Origin: Prevotella sp. E13-27 | GTDB lineage: Bacteria > Bacteroidota > Bacteroidia > Bacteroidales > Bacteroidaceae | NCBI RefSeq assembly: GCF_023217965.1 | Contig: NZ_JALPSC010000001.1 | Location: 1,488,001-1,552,000, forward strand | Reading direction: 5' to 3' | Length of the DNA stretch: 64,000 bases | Part shown: positions 43,030-51,850 of the stretch, in pieces | How the letters are laid out: each line of letters starts with the position of its first letter | Numbering within the stretch: position 1 is the first letter of the stretch | Made by a program: the position numbers and the translations under genes | The notes under the pieces: generated by a model | The model's database searches: none | What the model saw: only the letters and a program-made list of their open reading frames with translations | What the model was told of the DNA's origin: nothing

Positions 43030-44472
43030 TTACAGTTCTTTCTTGATTTTCTCTATTTTGGTTACAAGCTTTTCTATGTCTTTTCTTGCTCCATTGGTGG
43101 TCGTAAACTCAATTTTTCCATTTTTTAATTTGACCTCCATCACGGTGATGATACGTTCGTCCTTCAACACACGCTTGATGCCCTCAATGGTTGATGAATA
43201 TTTACTTTCGGTACGCCTGTCAAAGACAATCAGCTCTTCTTGAATATTATGACGAAGGTCTGTTTTTTTCTTTATTGCATCATTTACATCTTTGCCTTTC
43301 GCATCCATCAGTTGGCCAAGAAGGTTTAGAATCTTCTGCGCTGATTCTTTAGCTGATGGTTGGCTGTTTGGCGTTGTGGGCTTGAGCTTGGCTATGACCT
43401 TCTCTAAGGAGTCAATGGTGTTTATGTGCTTAGCCATGGCTTCTTCGAGTAAATCAATCTCGTATTTCAGCTGCTCTACCTGCACGATGAGGTCCTTGGT
43501 GTTGCTGTCCTTGATACCTGTGCTCATGGATAGCGATGACAACTTTTCCTGCTGTTCAGCGATGACGCGCTCCAACTCTTCGATTCTTGTTCTTTCCTCT
43601 GATTTGTTCATTGATGTCAGATTCATTGCAAGGCTGATGACCAGTATTATGGCCATAACAACAATTGTTATCTTTGACGTTTTACTCATTGTTTCTTTCA
43701 GTGTTGAGTCTGCATTTGTTTCTATGACCACGAGCGTGTGGTTGTCGTGATTGTTGCCTTTGGTAAGACCGATGCGGTCTACCTCTTGAGACAGTTTTTC
43801 TACCATGGAGTCAAGGGACTGCGGCGCTGTGAACCATTGTAGAAGTTGATCATGAGGCATTACTCCCCAAATACCGTCAGTGCACAATATGAAACGGTCA
43901 CCTTTAAGAAACGGTTGTTCTTCTATTTGAGGTATGTGGTTTTGTGTTGCTCCAAGTGCTCTCTTGATAATATTCGACTGTGGCGACGTACGTGCCTGCT
44001 CTTCTGTCATTGCCTTGTTTTCCACTAGTTCACCCACTAACGAGTGGTCCTTTGTGCGGAACACCATACGTCCATGACTGATTCTATAGCAACGACTATC
44101 ACCGAGGTGAGCAATGACAGCTGAATAGCTGGTGATGAGTACGGCAACCATTGTGGAACCCATTCCTACGAGTTGTGGTGTCATGCTCATCTGTTGCTCC
44201 ATCACATCGTTAGCCTGGGCAATAGCCTTCTTCATGGACTCCGATGGCGAAGCCTGTGGACTACATCTCATCAGACAGTCAATAATGACAGTCTTTGCTA
44301 TATGGGAAGCGGTCTTGCCACCAGGACCGCCTCCCATGCCATCGCATACCACGATGAGGAATCCCAATGGAGTGTTGGCGCCCCCCCAGTCATCTTGGTT
44401 CTCTGGTCGTCCGCCTTGTTGAGATATCCCGCAACCATGGACAATGTTGCTTTGTGATGTTATACTAGGCAT
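43030..44472 (-). CDS. Transmembrane PP2C phosphatase with coiled-coil C-terminus
   Basis: 480 residues from the ATG at 44472 (MPSITSQSNI); a 29-codon upstream extension is rejected. The PP2C/SpoIIE-like metal-dependent phosphatase domain is complete: RPENQDDWG, VVCDGMGGGPGGKTAS (Asp44 and Gly45), AHLGDSRCYR, DRFILCTDGIWG and NNHDNHT. A membrane segment (ITIVVMAIILVISLAMNL) near residue 275 leads into a predicted periplasmic coiled coil (EERTRIEELERVIAEQQEKL). It should reverse the action of the operon kinases. It is very similar to the other PP2C at 48629-49648. Confidence 0.88.
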   Translation of the reverse strand: MPSITSQSNIVHGCGISQQGGRPENQDDWGGANTPLGFLIVVCDGMGGGPGGKTASHIAKTVIIDCLMRCSPQASPSESMKKAIAQANDVMEQQMSMTPQLVGMGSTMVAVLITSYSAVIAHLGDSRCYRISHGRMVFRTKDHSLVGELVENKAMTEEQARTSPQSNIIKRALGATQNHIPQIEEQPFLKGDRFILCTDGIWGVMPHDQLLQWFTAPQSLDSMVEKLSQEVDRIGLTKGNNHDNHTLVVIETNADSTLKETMSKTSKITIVVMAIILVISLAMNLTSMNKSEERTRIEELERVIAEQQEKLSSLSMSTGIKDSNTKDLIVQVEQLKYEIDLLEEAMAKHINTIDSLEKVIAKLKPTTPNSQPSAKESAQKILNLLGQLMDAKGKDVNDAIKKKTDLRHNIQEELIVFDRRTESKYSSTIEGIKRVLKDERIITVMEVKLKNGKIEFTTTNGARKDIEKLVTKIEKIKKEL

Positions 44473-44495
44473 GATACATGTCTTTGTAAAAATGT

Positions 44496-45107
44496 TTATC
44501 GAGATGCAATTAAAATAAATACCCACAGAACAGATAGGCAGGTGGCAATGATGCCCCAAATGGCCCAGCTGGATTGGGTCTCTTCAAAGTCGGCGGCGCT
44601 ATTCCATGTGCGGTTCTGCCATGCCCACCGTGTTCCATATATGCCGAAAACGATATTGGGAATGATAGTCCATCCAAAGAAGATGCCAATTAGAAAGGCC
44701 CACCAACAGCCGTTGAAGAATCCCCAGATACTGTATAGACCGAATGCGCCCCAGTTCCATTTGTTGAGATTAGGCTCGGCTCCATAAGTGTTTATTGCTT
44801 CTTGTACTGGTGGATAATTCACGTTTCCGTTTTGTCGTGCCTGAGGAGGAAAGAAACTGTCTATTTGATTCCAGTTAATCTGGTATCTTCCTGCTACCAT
44901 GATGATGTCTCCATGTTTAATGGGTACGGCTCGATGTTTCACCATGATGTTGTTGACCATAGTGCCGTTGCTGCTTGTGTCTTTGTACATAAGTTGCGTG
45001 CCGTCATAATAGATTGTGGCATGATCTGTGCTGGCATAGACGCAACGGTCATCCAGATAGATATCGCTATCCTTTGAACGGCCTACTGTAACCTCTCTCA
45101 TTAACAT
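44496..45107 (-). CDS. FHA-domain protein with Trp-rich membrane part
   Basis: 203 residues. The first 75 residues form an FHA phosphothreonine-binding domain: VGRSKDSDIYL, DRCVYASTDHATI and SSNGTMVNNI. After a short linker, LNKWNWGAFGLYSIWGFFNG and the following aromatic segments resemble the small Trp-rich membrane modules near DUF2628, with about three membrane segments. It probably brings phosphorylated proteins to the inner membrane. The gene lies between the secreted protein and PP2C genes with gaps of about 20 bp. Confidence 0.8.
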   Translation of the reverse strand: MLMREVTVGRSKDSDIYLDDRCVYASTDHATIYYDGTQLMYKDTSSNGTMVNNIMVKHRAVPIKHGDIIMVAGRYQINWNQIDSFFPPQARQNGNVNYPPVQEAINTYGAEPNLNKWNWGAFGLYSIWGFFNGCWWAFLIGIFFGWTIIPNIVFGIYGTRWAWQNRTWNSAADFEETQSSWAIWGIIATCLSVLWVFILIASR

Positions 45108-45127
45108 ATCCTATTCCTCCTATATAT

Positions 45128-46369
45128 TTATTTTATGGTAAACGGAATTGCTGTTTTCGCCACTGGATCATAGAAAGCAAAGGTACCATGACCGCCAACA
45201 AGATATTCCACTTTTGTGGTGTGGTTGACGCTTGTCTCTATACTAATGGGACGATAGGGATTGTTGACAAGGTCTCGGAAAGTGAAACCATGGAATGTGT
45301 CTTTCTTCACAGTCTTTGTCTTCACTTTGACGAGCTGGTATATCTCGATGTTCGTGCCAGTGGGGTTAAAGTACTCTATGCAAACCTTCGTATTGTTGTG
45401 AGAATCCTTGGCGACGACCACCTTTTGCGGCAGACTGTCGAGGACAATATCGTCCTTAGTATCCTTTGTTTTTACAGTCATCACCTCTTTTCGGTTGATA
45501 ACGACGTCGCCCTCCTTGAGGATAATATCGAACTTTGGGTCGTAAGCAGGATTTTTCTCCTTGCGGGTTTCAGCAATCTCTGTTAGTTTTATACTCTGAA
45601 TGGCTCCTGACTCCTGCTGTACCAAGAAATAGTTCTCCACGTCTTTCTTGCTTGTGTAGTTCTGCTCAATTACTATACCCTTAGTCTCGTTGCCGTTCTT
45701 CGTTTTCACTACGTCGAGTAGTTCGCTCTGCTCAAAGATGGTTTGGTTTGGATTTATGGGACGGAATGTGTATTTGATCACATCGTCAATCTTGAATGAC
45801 TGACGCACACCTTTAGCTAAGTAGAGCGTCAGCATGGAGTCGTTTTCCTCGGCATATTGTCCTTCATACTCCATGCCCGACTTTAACTGATAGATGCGGT
45901 TGATGCCTGAGAGGGCGGTTTTTGAACGCTTCTCGCCTTTTATGAAGTTCACCTGATTCCACGCCACAGTATAGATGTTTGGTGTCATCTCAAGGTATTT
46001 CACCACTTCGCCGCGCTCTAGAATCTTTACACGAGTCACTGACTTGTCTTTTGTCGTTACATCAGCAAGGAAGAGCGTACGGTTGTCTCCAATGCCTTCG
46101 AACTCCTCGTTTTTTTCTGCCCATTCCACCCATTCCTTTGTCAGTTCACGGACATTATAGTTCTTCTCGTTACTGATGGTGGCCTCGCTGCTCTTCAGAC
46201 AGATGACTGCCTCGTCTGTGGTGAAGGTGAGGTTGCTCTTGCCGTCTTGCTTTTGGATATATCCGCTCAGTACTGAGCCGTTCTTTAGATATAGTCGCTG
46301 CACTACTACGGCTTTGGCCACTGACACGACTGTCAGTAGCATAATGATTGCTGTTATAGTCTTTTTCAT
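45128..46369 (-). CDS. Secreted protein of unknown type in the kinase operon
   Basis: 413 residues with a signal peptide (MKKTITAIIMLLTVVSVAKA). I do not recognise a family. The motif LYLKNGSVLSGYIQKQDG near the start and YQLKSGMEYEGQYAEENDSM and KTKNGNETKGIVIEQNYTS further on look like three related beta units with the pattern K-NG-...-G-I, reminiscent of Sm-like or SH3-like modules. The C-terminus has GTFAFYDPVAKTAIPFTIK. Its gene is 2 bp downstream of the FHA-protease gene, so it is a plausible periplasmic partner or substrate of that protease. Confidence 0.6.
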   Translation of the reverse strand: MKKTITAIIMLLTVVSVAKAVVVQRLYLKNGSVLSGYIQKQDGKSNLTFTTDEAVICLKSSEATISNEKNYNVRELTKEWVEWAEKNEEFEGIGDNRTLFLADVTTKDKSVTRVKILERGEVVKYLEMTPNIYTVAWNQVNFIKGEKRSKTALSGINRIYQLKSGMEYEGQYAEENDSMLTLYLAKGVRQSFKIDDVIKYTFRPINPNQTIFEQSELLDVVKTKNGNETKGIVIEQNYTSKKDVENYFLVQQESGAIQSIKLTEIAETRKEKNPAYDPKFDIILKEGDVVINRKEVMTVKTKDTKDDIVLDSLPQKVVVAKDSHNNTKVCIEYFNPTGTNIEIYQLVKVKTKTVKKDTFHGFTFRDLVNNPYRPISIETSVNHTTKVEYLVGGHGTFAFYDPVAKTAIPFTIK

Positions 46370-46371
46370 GA

Positions 46372-47985
46372 TTATTCTACTTTATGTGGTGAGTTAATTA
46401 ATTCTTTGACATATTTGGCTTTGATACCGAAGTTATATCCCTGTGTCAGTGCAGCGCTCATTCCTGCATGATGTACGCCAATCAGCTTTCCGTACTTGTT
46501 GAACACCGGCGATCCACTGGCTCCACTAATAGTAGCAGCATTGTAGCTGAAATCAAACTCGCTATCTTGACGGGTGATGTCACCACCTTGGCCGTATACT
46601 TGTATACCTTTTTCATTGTTGCCTTCCTGAAATGCCATTCCTTTGGGGAAGCCTATCGTGTAAACATGTTCACCCACCTTGACGGCTTCATCAGAAATGT
46701 CGATAGATTCATTCATATTTATGTATATACAGTCACTTGTTGGAAGGCGCTTCGAGATGGTTTGTATCAAAGCAACATCTTTGTTGGGATCATTCCCTGC
46801 AGATAGGACATTGCATTTGATAGCATTGTCAAGATCAAAAGCGTCCCCTTGGGGTATTAGTGCGATATAGTCAAGTTGGCCTTCCACTTTCATCTGTGAG
46901 ATATAAGCTGATAAACCTATGGGTATCTGGTTGGAAACCAAAAACTCGGCAAATTTACTGAGCTTGTATGTCAGTTCGCTCTTGTATTCTTGCACCAGAT
47001 TGGCTTCATCGCCGAAAAGCCACGGCTTTACCACATGGAGGTTAGTAATCAGTTGTCCGTTCTCTGAGATAAAAAAACCTGTTGCAGAATAGAAACCGAT
47101 ATTTCCATTCTTGTTGAAGAAATCAGCAATTTCTTTTGATGAAGCCCCACTTGCATTTAAGAAAGGCTTAACTTTACCAGATTTAGAGTCACGGCCTAAG
47201 ATGACTTTAGATGGAAAATAGTATCCCTGATTGATAAGCCCTAGCTTTTGTGAGATGGAGTTCAGAACGTTTAAATCCAAATCACCGACAGAGACATTAT
47301 AGTGATAGACGCCAACAAGCATCACAACAGAACGGTTATATTTTTCATACAGTTCTCCATCGGTGTAAGTTTTTCGACCATTGAATAGTTCCCAAAGACC
47401 AAATCCTACGCCGCATAGTATGAGAACGGAGGCAGCTGCCATTAGTATGGTCTTCCAAACTTCACTGGGCCACTGGATGGGAGTTGTCTTCAGGTTTACA
47501 GGTACCCCACCACATGCTACAGCACTACTTTTCTTAATGCGGTATGGGTTATTAGGCTGAATCTTTTTTCCATCTACAGTAGTGCCATTCTTCGAGTGGT
47601 CAACGATGTACACCTTGCCGTCCTTGCCCACCTTGATAGTTGCATGATATCGGCTGACAGTGGAGCCGGATATTTGAATGTCATTGTTGAAATGGGTGCC
47701 TATGCCATATATTGCTCTATAGGCAGAGTTATCCTCCGGCATTGGTACCTGACTCCACTGTAGCTCCACGTCACCAAAACGAATTGCATCACCTCGGCGG
47801 ATATTTACAGGCGATCCAGGCTTTATGGCCTGATTCTGCACGAAGGTGCCGTTGCGGCTTCCCTTGTCTTCCAACAGGATGTCACCACTGTTCATAAGTG
47901 TAATCTCTGCATGCAGTGAACTAACCTTTGCGCTGTTGATAACGATATCGCATGCGACGTCGCGTCCTATTTTCAATAGTCTCAT
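46372..47985 (-). CDS. Two FHA domains joined through the membrane to a trypsin-like protease
   Basis: 537 residues. FHA 1 covers about 1-80 (SSLHAEITL, KGSRNGTFVQN) and FHA 2 about 90-165 (SRYHATIKV, HSKNGTTVDG). A single membrane segment lies at about 177-200 (KTILMAAASVLILCGVGFGL). The C-terminal part, on the periplasmic side if the FHA domains are cytoplasmic, is a trypsin-like (HtrA/S1) protease with His317 in ITNLHVV, Asp403 in NKDVALI and Ser490 in SGASGSPV. No PDZ domain follows. This joins phosphothreonine sensing to periplasmic proteolysis in one chain. The C-terminal QGYNFGIKAKYVKELI fits the last strand and helix of the fold. Confidence 0.85.
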   Translation of the reverse strand: MRLLKIGRDVACDIVINSAKVSSLHAEITLMNSGDILLEDKGSRNGTFVQNQAIKPGSPVNIRRGDAIRFGDVELQWSQVPMPEDNSAYRAIYGIGTHFNNDIQISGSTVSRYHATIKVGKDGKVYIVDHSKNGTTVDGKKIQPNNPYRIKKSSAVACGGVPVNLKTTPIQWPSEVWKTILMAAASVLILCGVGFGLWELFNGRKTYTDGELYEKYNRSVVMLVGVYHYNVSVGDLDLNVLNSISQKLGLINQGYYFPSKVILGRDSKSGKVKPFLNASGASSKEIADFFNKNGNIGFYSATGFFISENGQLITNLHVVKPWLFGDEANLVQEYKSELTYKLSKFAEFLVSNQIPIGLSAYISQMKVEGQLDYIALIPQGDAFDLDNAIKCNVLSAGNDPNKDVALIQTISKRLPTSDCIYINMNESIDISDEAVKVGEHVYTIGFPKGMAFQEGNNEKGIQVYGQGGDITRQDSEFDFSYNAATISGASGSPVFNKYGKLIGVHHAGMSAALTQGYNFGIKAKYVKELINSPHKVE

Positions 47986-48023
47986 AGTCTAATAGGCTTT
48001 TAGGTTATTATTATAATAAGGTG

Positions 48024-48632
48024 TTAACCTCTGATGCGCTTACGCTGTACAGAGTCTTTTGCCTCGTTCTTCTTGTTGTCTTTTTTGTTATCTTTGACAC
48101 CATTCTTTTTGCCGTTTTTGCCATTATTCTCATTGGTAGGGACTTTCTTCTGTTTTGCATTTTTTAGTGAGTCCTGCACGTGTTTCTTGATAGAGTCGTT
48201 CTTTTGCTTCTCTTCCTCTTCCACTTTCTTTTTGTTCGCCAATGAGTCTGTCTGCACAGTGTTTGCATTGGGGTTCGGCGTTGGTTCGTTCGGTGTGCTG
48301 TTGAGAAACCATATGCTGCCACCGATGACAATAAGTGCAACGAGAGCGATAATACTCCACTTGATGATCATGCCACCGGTGTTTGGCACCAGGCTCCAGT
48401 CGAGGCGTGCCACATGTGCAAACGATACATTGTCCTTGCGTGTGACAGGCACAGGCACATTCTGTGCAATGCGTATGCCGTTGACATAAGTACCATTGTG
48501 GCTAAGATCAACGATGGTCATTTTTCCAGTAGGTGACACGTTCAGTGTGGCGTGCCTGCGGCTGATGACATCAGAGTTATCGTTTATAACAATGTCACAG
48601 CCAACTTCTCTTCCGATAGAATAAACTTTCAT
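48024..48632 (-). CDS. FHA-domain membrane protein with charged C-terminus
   Basis: 202 residues. The FHA domain (about 1-80) shows IGREVGCDIVI, VISRRHATLN and LSHNGTYVNGIRI. A membrane segment follows (MIIKWSIIALVALIVIGGSIWFL). The rest is a Lys/Asn/Glu-rich low-complexity tail (EEEEKQKNDSIKKHVQ, KNGKKNGVKDNKK) that would lie in the periplasm. The start overlaps the end of the PP2C gene by ATGA, so the two are translationally coupled. The tail could bind peptidoglycan or nucleic acid, or be a flexible spacer. Confidence 0.82.
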   Translation of the reverse strand: MKVYSIGREVGCDIVINDNSDVISRRHATLNVSPTGKMTIVDLSHNGTYVNGIRIAQNVPVPVTRKDNVSFAHVARLDWSLVPNTGGMIIKWSIIALVALIVIGGSIWFLNSTPNEPTPNPNANTVQTDSLANKKKVEEEEKQKNDSIKKHVQDSLKNAKQKKVPTNENNGKNGKKNGVKDNKKDNKKNEAKDSVQRKRIRG

Positions 48633-49648
48633 TTTTTATCTTTTTTAGTTATTTTCTCCAATGAGTCAACTCGATTTTTTAACTTCTCAATGGTTGTGTC
48701 TTTTTGTATTATTGATTCCTTAGACACTATGCTGTCTGTTGGTTGACATGCGGGCTGCTTAGAGTCGCTGAATGCCTGAATAAGATTGAAGGCGATGCTG
48801 ATAGCCAACAGTGCTATCAGCGCGAACAGCATGTTTCTTGTGGTACTTGACATGGGCTGTTTCTTTTTTGAATTTACTTTTGGTTCAATAATTGCTAAAG
48901 TGAGGTTGTCGTGATTGCCGCCGCTTGAGCGTCCTATGTTATCCACCAGAGTGGCAATATCGTCAAGAACGGCACCCATAGATGACTTCCTGTTGCCAAT
49001 CATTTTCACCAGTTCCTGTTCTGGCATACTGCCGTGTATACCATCTGTACATAGGGCAAAACGGTCGCCCTTCTCATAACTAACCTCCATAACATCAACC
49101 TGAACGTCGGGTTTAATGCCCAGTGCTCGTGTAATGATGTTCGACTGTGCTGAGAGACGAGCCTGTTCCTCAGTGATAACGTTCTGTTTTACAAGGTCAA
49201 AGACCATAGAGTGGTCGAACGTTCTAAACACTTTGTGCTTACCTCTTATCTGGTATATACGGCTGTCTCCCACATGTGCTACGTAGGCAGATTCTTGTGT
49301 CAATAGTAGTACTGTGGCTGTAGATCCCATACCTTGTAAGGCTGGCTCCTGTCTTCCTGCCTCTAAAATGGCCATATTGGCTCGGCGGATTGCCTTGATA
49401 AGCACATTGGCAGTCTCTTCTTCTTCACCGGCTTCTTCAACGCCAGTGATAATTTCCCTTACTGCAATGGTTGATGCTGTTTTTCCACCAGGACCGCCCC
49501 CCATACCGTCACAGACGGTGACGAGAAATCCAAGTTTCGTCTGGCGCGCACCATAAGAGTCCTGGTTTTCTGGCCGACCTCCGATTCGCGACTCGGCAAA
49601 TCCTACGAAGAAATCGTCATCGCTCTGGTGTAACTTGTTTAATTCCAT
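48629..49648 (-). CDS. Transmembrane PP2C phosphatase
   Basis: 339 residues. The PP2C domain includes RPENQDSYG, VCDGMGGGPGGKTAS, MGSTATVLLL, HVGDSRIYQIR, FDHSMVFDLV, DRFALCTDGIHGSM and GGNHDNLTL, so all metal-site residues seem present. A membrane segment near residue 275 (MLFALIALLAISIAFNLIQ) is followed by a short leucine-zipper-like end (IEKLKNRVDSLEKITK). It is a close paralogue of the phosphatase at 43030-44472, and the context (kinase upstream, FHA downstream) repeats, pointing to module duplication. Confidence 0.9.
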   Translation of the reverse strand: MELNKLHQSDDDFFVGFAESRIGGRPENQDSYGARQTKLGFLVTVCDGMGGGPGGKTASTIAVREIITGVEEAGEEEETANVLIKAIRRANMAILEAGRQEPALQGMGSTATVLLLTQESAYVAHVGDSRIYQIRGKHKVFRTFDHSMVFDLVKQNVITEEQARLSAQSNIITRALGIKPDVQVDVMEVSYEKGDRFALCTDGIHGSMPEQELVKMIGNRKSSMGAVLDDIATLVDNIGRSSGGNHDNLTLAIIEPKVNSKKKQPMSSTTRNMLFALIALLAISIAFNLIQAFSDSKQPACQPTDSIVSKESIIQKDTTIEKLKNRVDSLEKITKKDKK

Positions 49649-49661
49649 GATTCTGTAAGCT

Positions 49662-50651
49662 TCAGATTAACAAATGTATGATGCCTAAGATAGCCGTCAT
49701 GACACAAACCATGATGACATAGAACGCTACTTGATGTTCCTCTATCCATTCTGAGAGTTGCTCCTTGAGTGAAGGGTCGGGAAGTAGTGAGTCCTGAATT
49801 GCCTGCTTAAACTCAAGGGCTGTCTGAAAGCGCTTCGTTTGTTCTTTTTCAGTAGCTTTCCATATGACCTTCATAAGTTTGTGAGGAATCTTGTCCGATG
49901 CTGGTAGCGACTCTTTCATCTGTTTGGTCAGTGTCTCTGCCTCCGACTTGCACGACATGGGGTTTGTACCTGTTAGCAGTTCGTAGAATGTGATGCCCAA
50001 TTCGTAAATGTCTGTCGTTGCATTAATCTGTACATTAGCACCATTCTGTTCGCGAAGCATCTGCTCGGGAGCGGAATATTCCGGTGTCCCTATAAACCCG
50101 AATGACGAGAACTTATTACCCCCATTCAGGCGTGCTATACCTAAATCCATCAGGCGCACGTTAGAACCATTCTCAATCATTATGTTTGAGGGCTTTACAT
50201 CGCGGTGTATTACACCACGAGAGTGTACATAGTCGAGGGCATCAAGTACGGCGCATATGGCAGAGCATAGTTTTTCTACTCGTTGTGGAGAGTTGTCGAA
50301 ACTCTTGGCGTAGGTGTCTATATTCTCTCCCTGCACAAAATGACTCAAGATGAATATCGGCCCATGATCGGGAGCGTATTCACAATAACCTACCATCTCC
50401 ACCAAGTTTGGATGGCGGAAAGCCAGCGAGGCCTCCTGTTTTGCACGCTCGCGAATCATTCTGTTGTTAGAAAAGGCTTCCTTGACTTTTTTGATAGCCA
50501 CGGGTGCGCCATTTTTACAACGGAACCCTTTGTACACATCACCCATCGCACCGCTCCCCAAAGGTCTAGCTTTTGGATTATAGCAGTACCATTCGCCCAT
50601 AACGAAGAGGTATATATACGGGTCGTCGGGTCGTTGATAGACTGTCTGCAT
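49662..50651 (-). CDS. Tail-anchored Hanks-type Ser/Thr kinase
   Basis: 329 residues. The kinase domain spans about 28-285: GSGAMGDVYKG (32-42), Lys54 in VAIKKV, HRDVKPSNIM (149-158) with the normal Lys153, DLG (169-171) in place of DFG, and YSAPEQM. The C-terminal segment VAFYVIMVCVMTAILGIIHL (about 307-327) would anchor it in the inner membrane with the kinase in the cytoplasm. There is no periplasmic sensor part. Key catalytic residues are intact, so this is the likely active kinase of the operon. Confidence 0.9.
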   Translation of the reverse strand: MQTVYQRPDDPYIYLFVMGEWYCYNPKARPLGSGAMGDVYKGFRCKNGAPVAIKKVKEAFSNNRMIRERAKQEASLAFRHPNLVEMVGYCEYAPDHGPIFILSHFVQGENIDTYAKSFDNSPQRVEKLCSAICAVLDALDYVHSRGVIHRDVKPSNIMIENGSNVRLMDLGIARLNGGNKFSSFGFIGTPEYSAPEQMLREQNGANVQINATTDIYELGITFYELLTGTNPMSCKSEAETLTKQMKESLPASDKIPHKLMKVIWKATEKEQTKRFQTALEFKQAIQDSLLPDPSLKEQLSEWIEEHQVAFYVIMVCVMTAILGIIHLLI

Positions 50652-50681
50652 ATTCGTGTCGGATGGATATTTGCCCTTACC

Positions 50682-51443
50682 TTACATTCCCACGGTTCCT
50701 CCTTTGTCATTAAAGCCGCTTCCATCAAAGCCAACGGTTGCGTTGTTGTTGCCGAAATGTGGCGGCGTCGGACCATCGAAGGGGGAGAAATCGTCACCGG
50801 GACGAGTGTAGCCGTCGTGAATATTGTTATTTGGGTTGGGGCGCGCTTCTGTTGTGATGAATCCCTCTTTAACAGAAAGACCAAGCTCTGCTGGGTCAAT
50901 CAGGATGAACAGACATTCGTAGTTGTCACCGAACGTTATTATGTCTCCGTTTTTACACTCCTCTGCTGAGAAGCCAAGGCTTCTATCGTTAATCATGGTG
51001 CCGTTAGTGGAGCGTGCATCACTTATTGAAGCAATCACCTTGTCAGGATTTTTCATCTTGCGTATGACAATCACCGCATGTTCAGACGAAACAGTCCCTT
51101 CCGATAATATTACGTCGCAAGATGGCTTTTGTCCAATAGTGTTTTGTCCGATGTGAAGAGGCCAATATTCTCCGGCTGCTGTGCGTGATACTGAATAAAG
51201 AAATCCAACCACGGGCTTTCCTGTGGCCTGTTGACGACGCTGCTGCTGGGGTTGCTGCGAACCGCCTCTGCCATGCTGAGCGTCTCCATAGTTCTGATCT
51301 CCAATGTTGTCTGACATTCCAGGGACAACAGTTCCATGGGATGAACTGCCCCAGCCGTCACGTGAATATGGACTGAAACTCTGATTAGAGTAATCTGTGT
51401 CTGCTGTTTCCAAACCTTGGATGACTGTCTTGTTCTGTGACAT
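50682..51443 (-). CDS. Soluble FHA-domain protein, first gene of the operon
   Basis: 253 residues without a membrane segment. The N-terminal 75 residues are low complexity (SSHGTVVPGMSD, QPQQQRRQQ). The FHA domain lies at about 90-190 with IGQKPSCDVIL, GTVSSEHAVIV and DARSTNGTMIND. The C-terminal 60 residues are Gly/Asn/Pro rich (TRPGDDFSPFDGPTPP). Threonines in the tails (for example ETADTDYSNQ near the N-terminus) could be phosphorylated by the operon kinases and recognised by other FHA domains; this is inferred from similar FHA adaptor proteins. The gene starts 72 bp after the terminator-like hairpin of the upstream RNA. Confidence 0.82.
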   Translation of the reverse strand: MSQNKTVIQGLETADTDYSNQSFSPYSRDGWGSSSHGTVVPGMSDNIGDQNYGDAQHGRGGSQQPQQQRRQQATGKPVVGFLYSVSRTAAGEYWPLHIGQNTIGQKPSCDVILSEGTVSSEHAVIVIRKMKNPDKVIASISDARSTNGTMINDRSLGFSAEECKNGDIITFGDNYECLFILIDPAELGLSVKEGFITTEARPNPNNNIHDGYTRPGDDFSPFDGPTPPHFGNNNATVGFDGSGFNDKGGTVGM

Positions 51444-51514
51444 AATAGATTGTTTTATGCCTCTTGAACTCCCGAAATTCAGCGGTTAGTATTAAGGTTA
51501 GTGCCATTGGAAAT

Positions 51515-51845
51515 AAAAAAGGCATGGGAGTTTCCTACTTCAGCCCATCCCTGACCTCAGGCCTTCGCATTGCCCCCTTCCAAGGATAAGCAACGCAGTT
51601 AGCCCACGCCAAGTGGTTATACTCATCAGTATTCCCAGCACCTGAAAGCGCTGTAGAATAAGGGTATAATACACCCACGTAGACGCTTCGTTGCATTATC
51701 TCTGTGAAAGGTTTCTAAGTTGCGAAGTTAGAGGCCACAGAATGATAACGTTCGTAAACGCCTTTCGAGACCTTGACCAAGCAGATCTTGGTCTCATTTC
51801 CTCAAAGTTTTATGACCAGTCCGCTCTTGAAAGACTGACTAAGTC
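51515..51845 (-). ncRNA. Structured leader or stand-alone RNA upstream of the kinase operon
   Basis: Predicted from promoter, structure and lack of an ORF in a 600-bp intergenic stretch. The transcript would start near 51845 and reach a T run at 51515-51520. Helices seen on the minus strand include GACCAAG/CTTGGTC (51775-51793), an 11-bp stem with a 2-nt bulge (51696-51706 with 51736-51748), a long-range GCAACG/CGTTGC (51590-51595 with 51689-51694), GGGT/ACCC (51662-51676) and a final ATGGG/CCCAT hairpin (51524-51548). The 3' end CTGAAGTAGGAAACTCCCA resembles right-end RNAs of TnpB elements, but no tnpB is present. It does not show the core sequences of RNase P, tmRNA or SRP RNA as I know them. 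Confidence 0.55.
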
Positions 51846-51850
51846 AAACG

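Noticed and set aside
37057..51443. Type VI secretion locus
   Set aside because: Kinase, phosphatase and FHA genes are shared with such loci, but no sheath, tube, baseplate or TssJLM-type genes are present.
51515..51845. tmRNA, RNase P RNA or SRP RNA
   Set aside because: No tRNA-like ends or tag reading frame, no GAGGAAAGTCC core and no GGAAGCAGCC-type loop were found.
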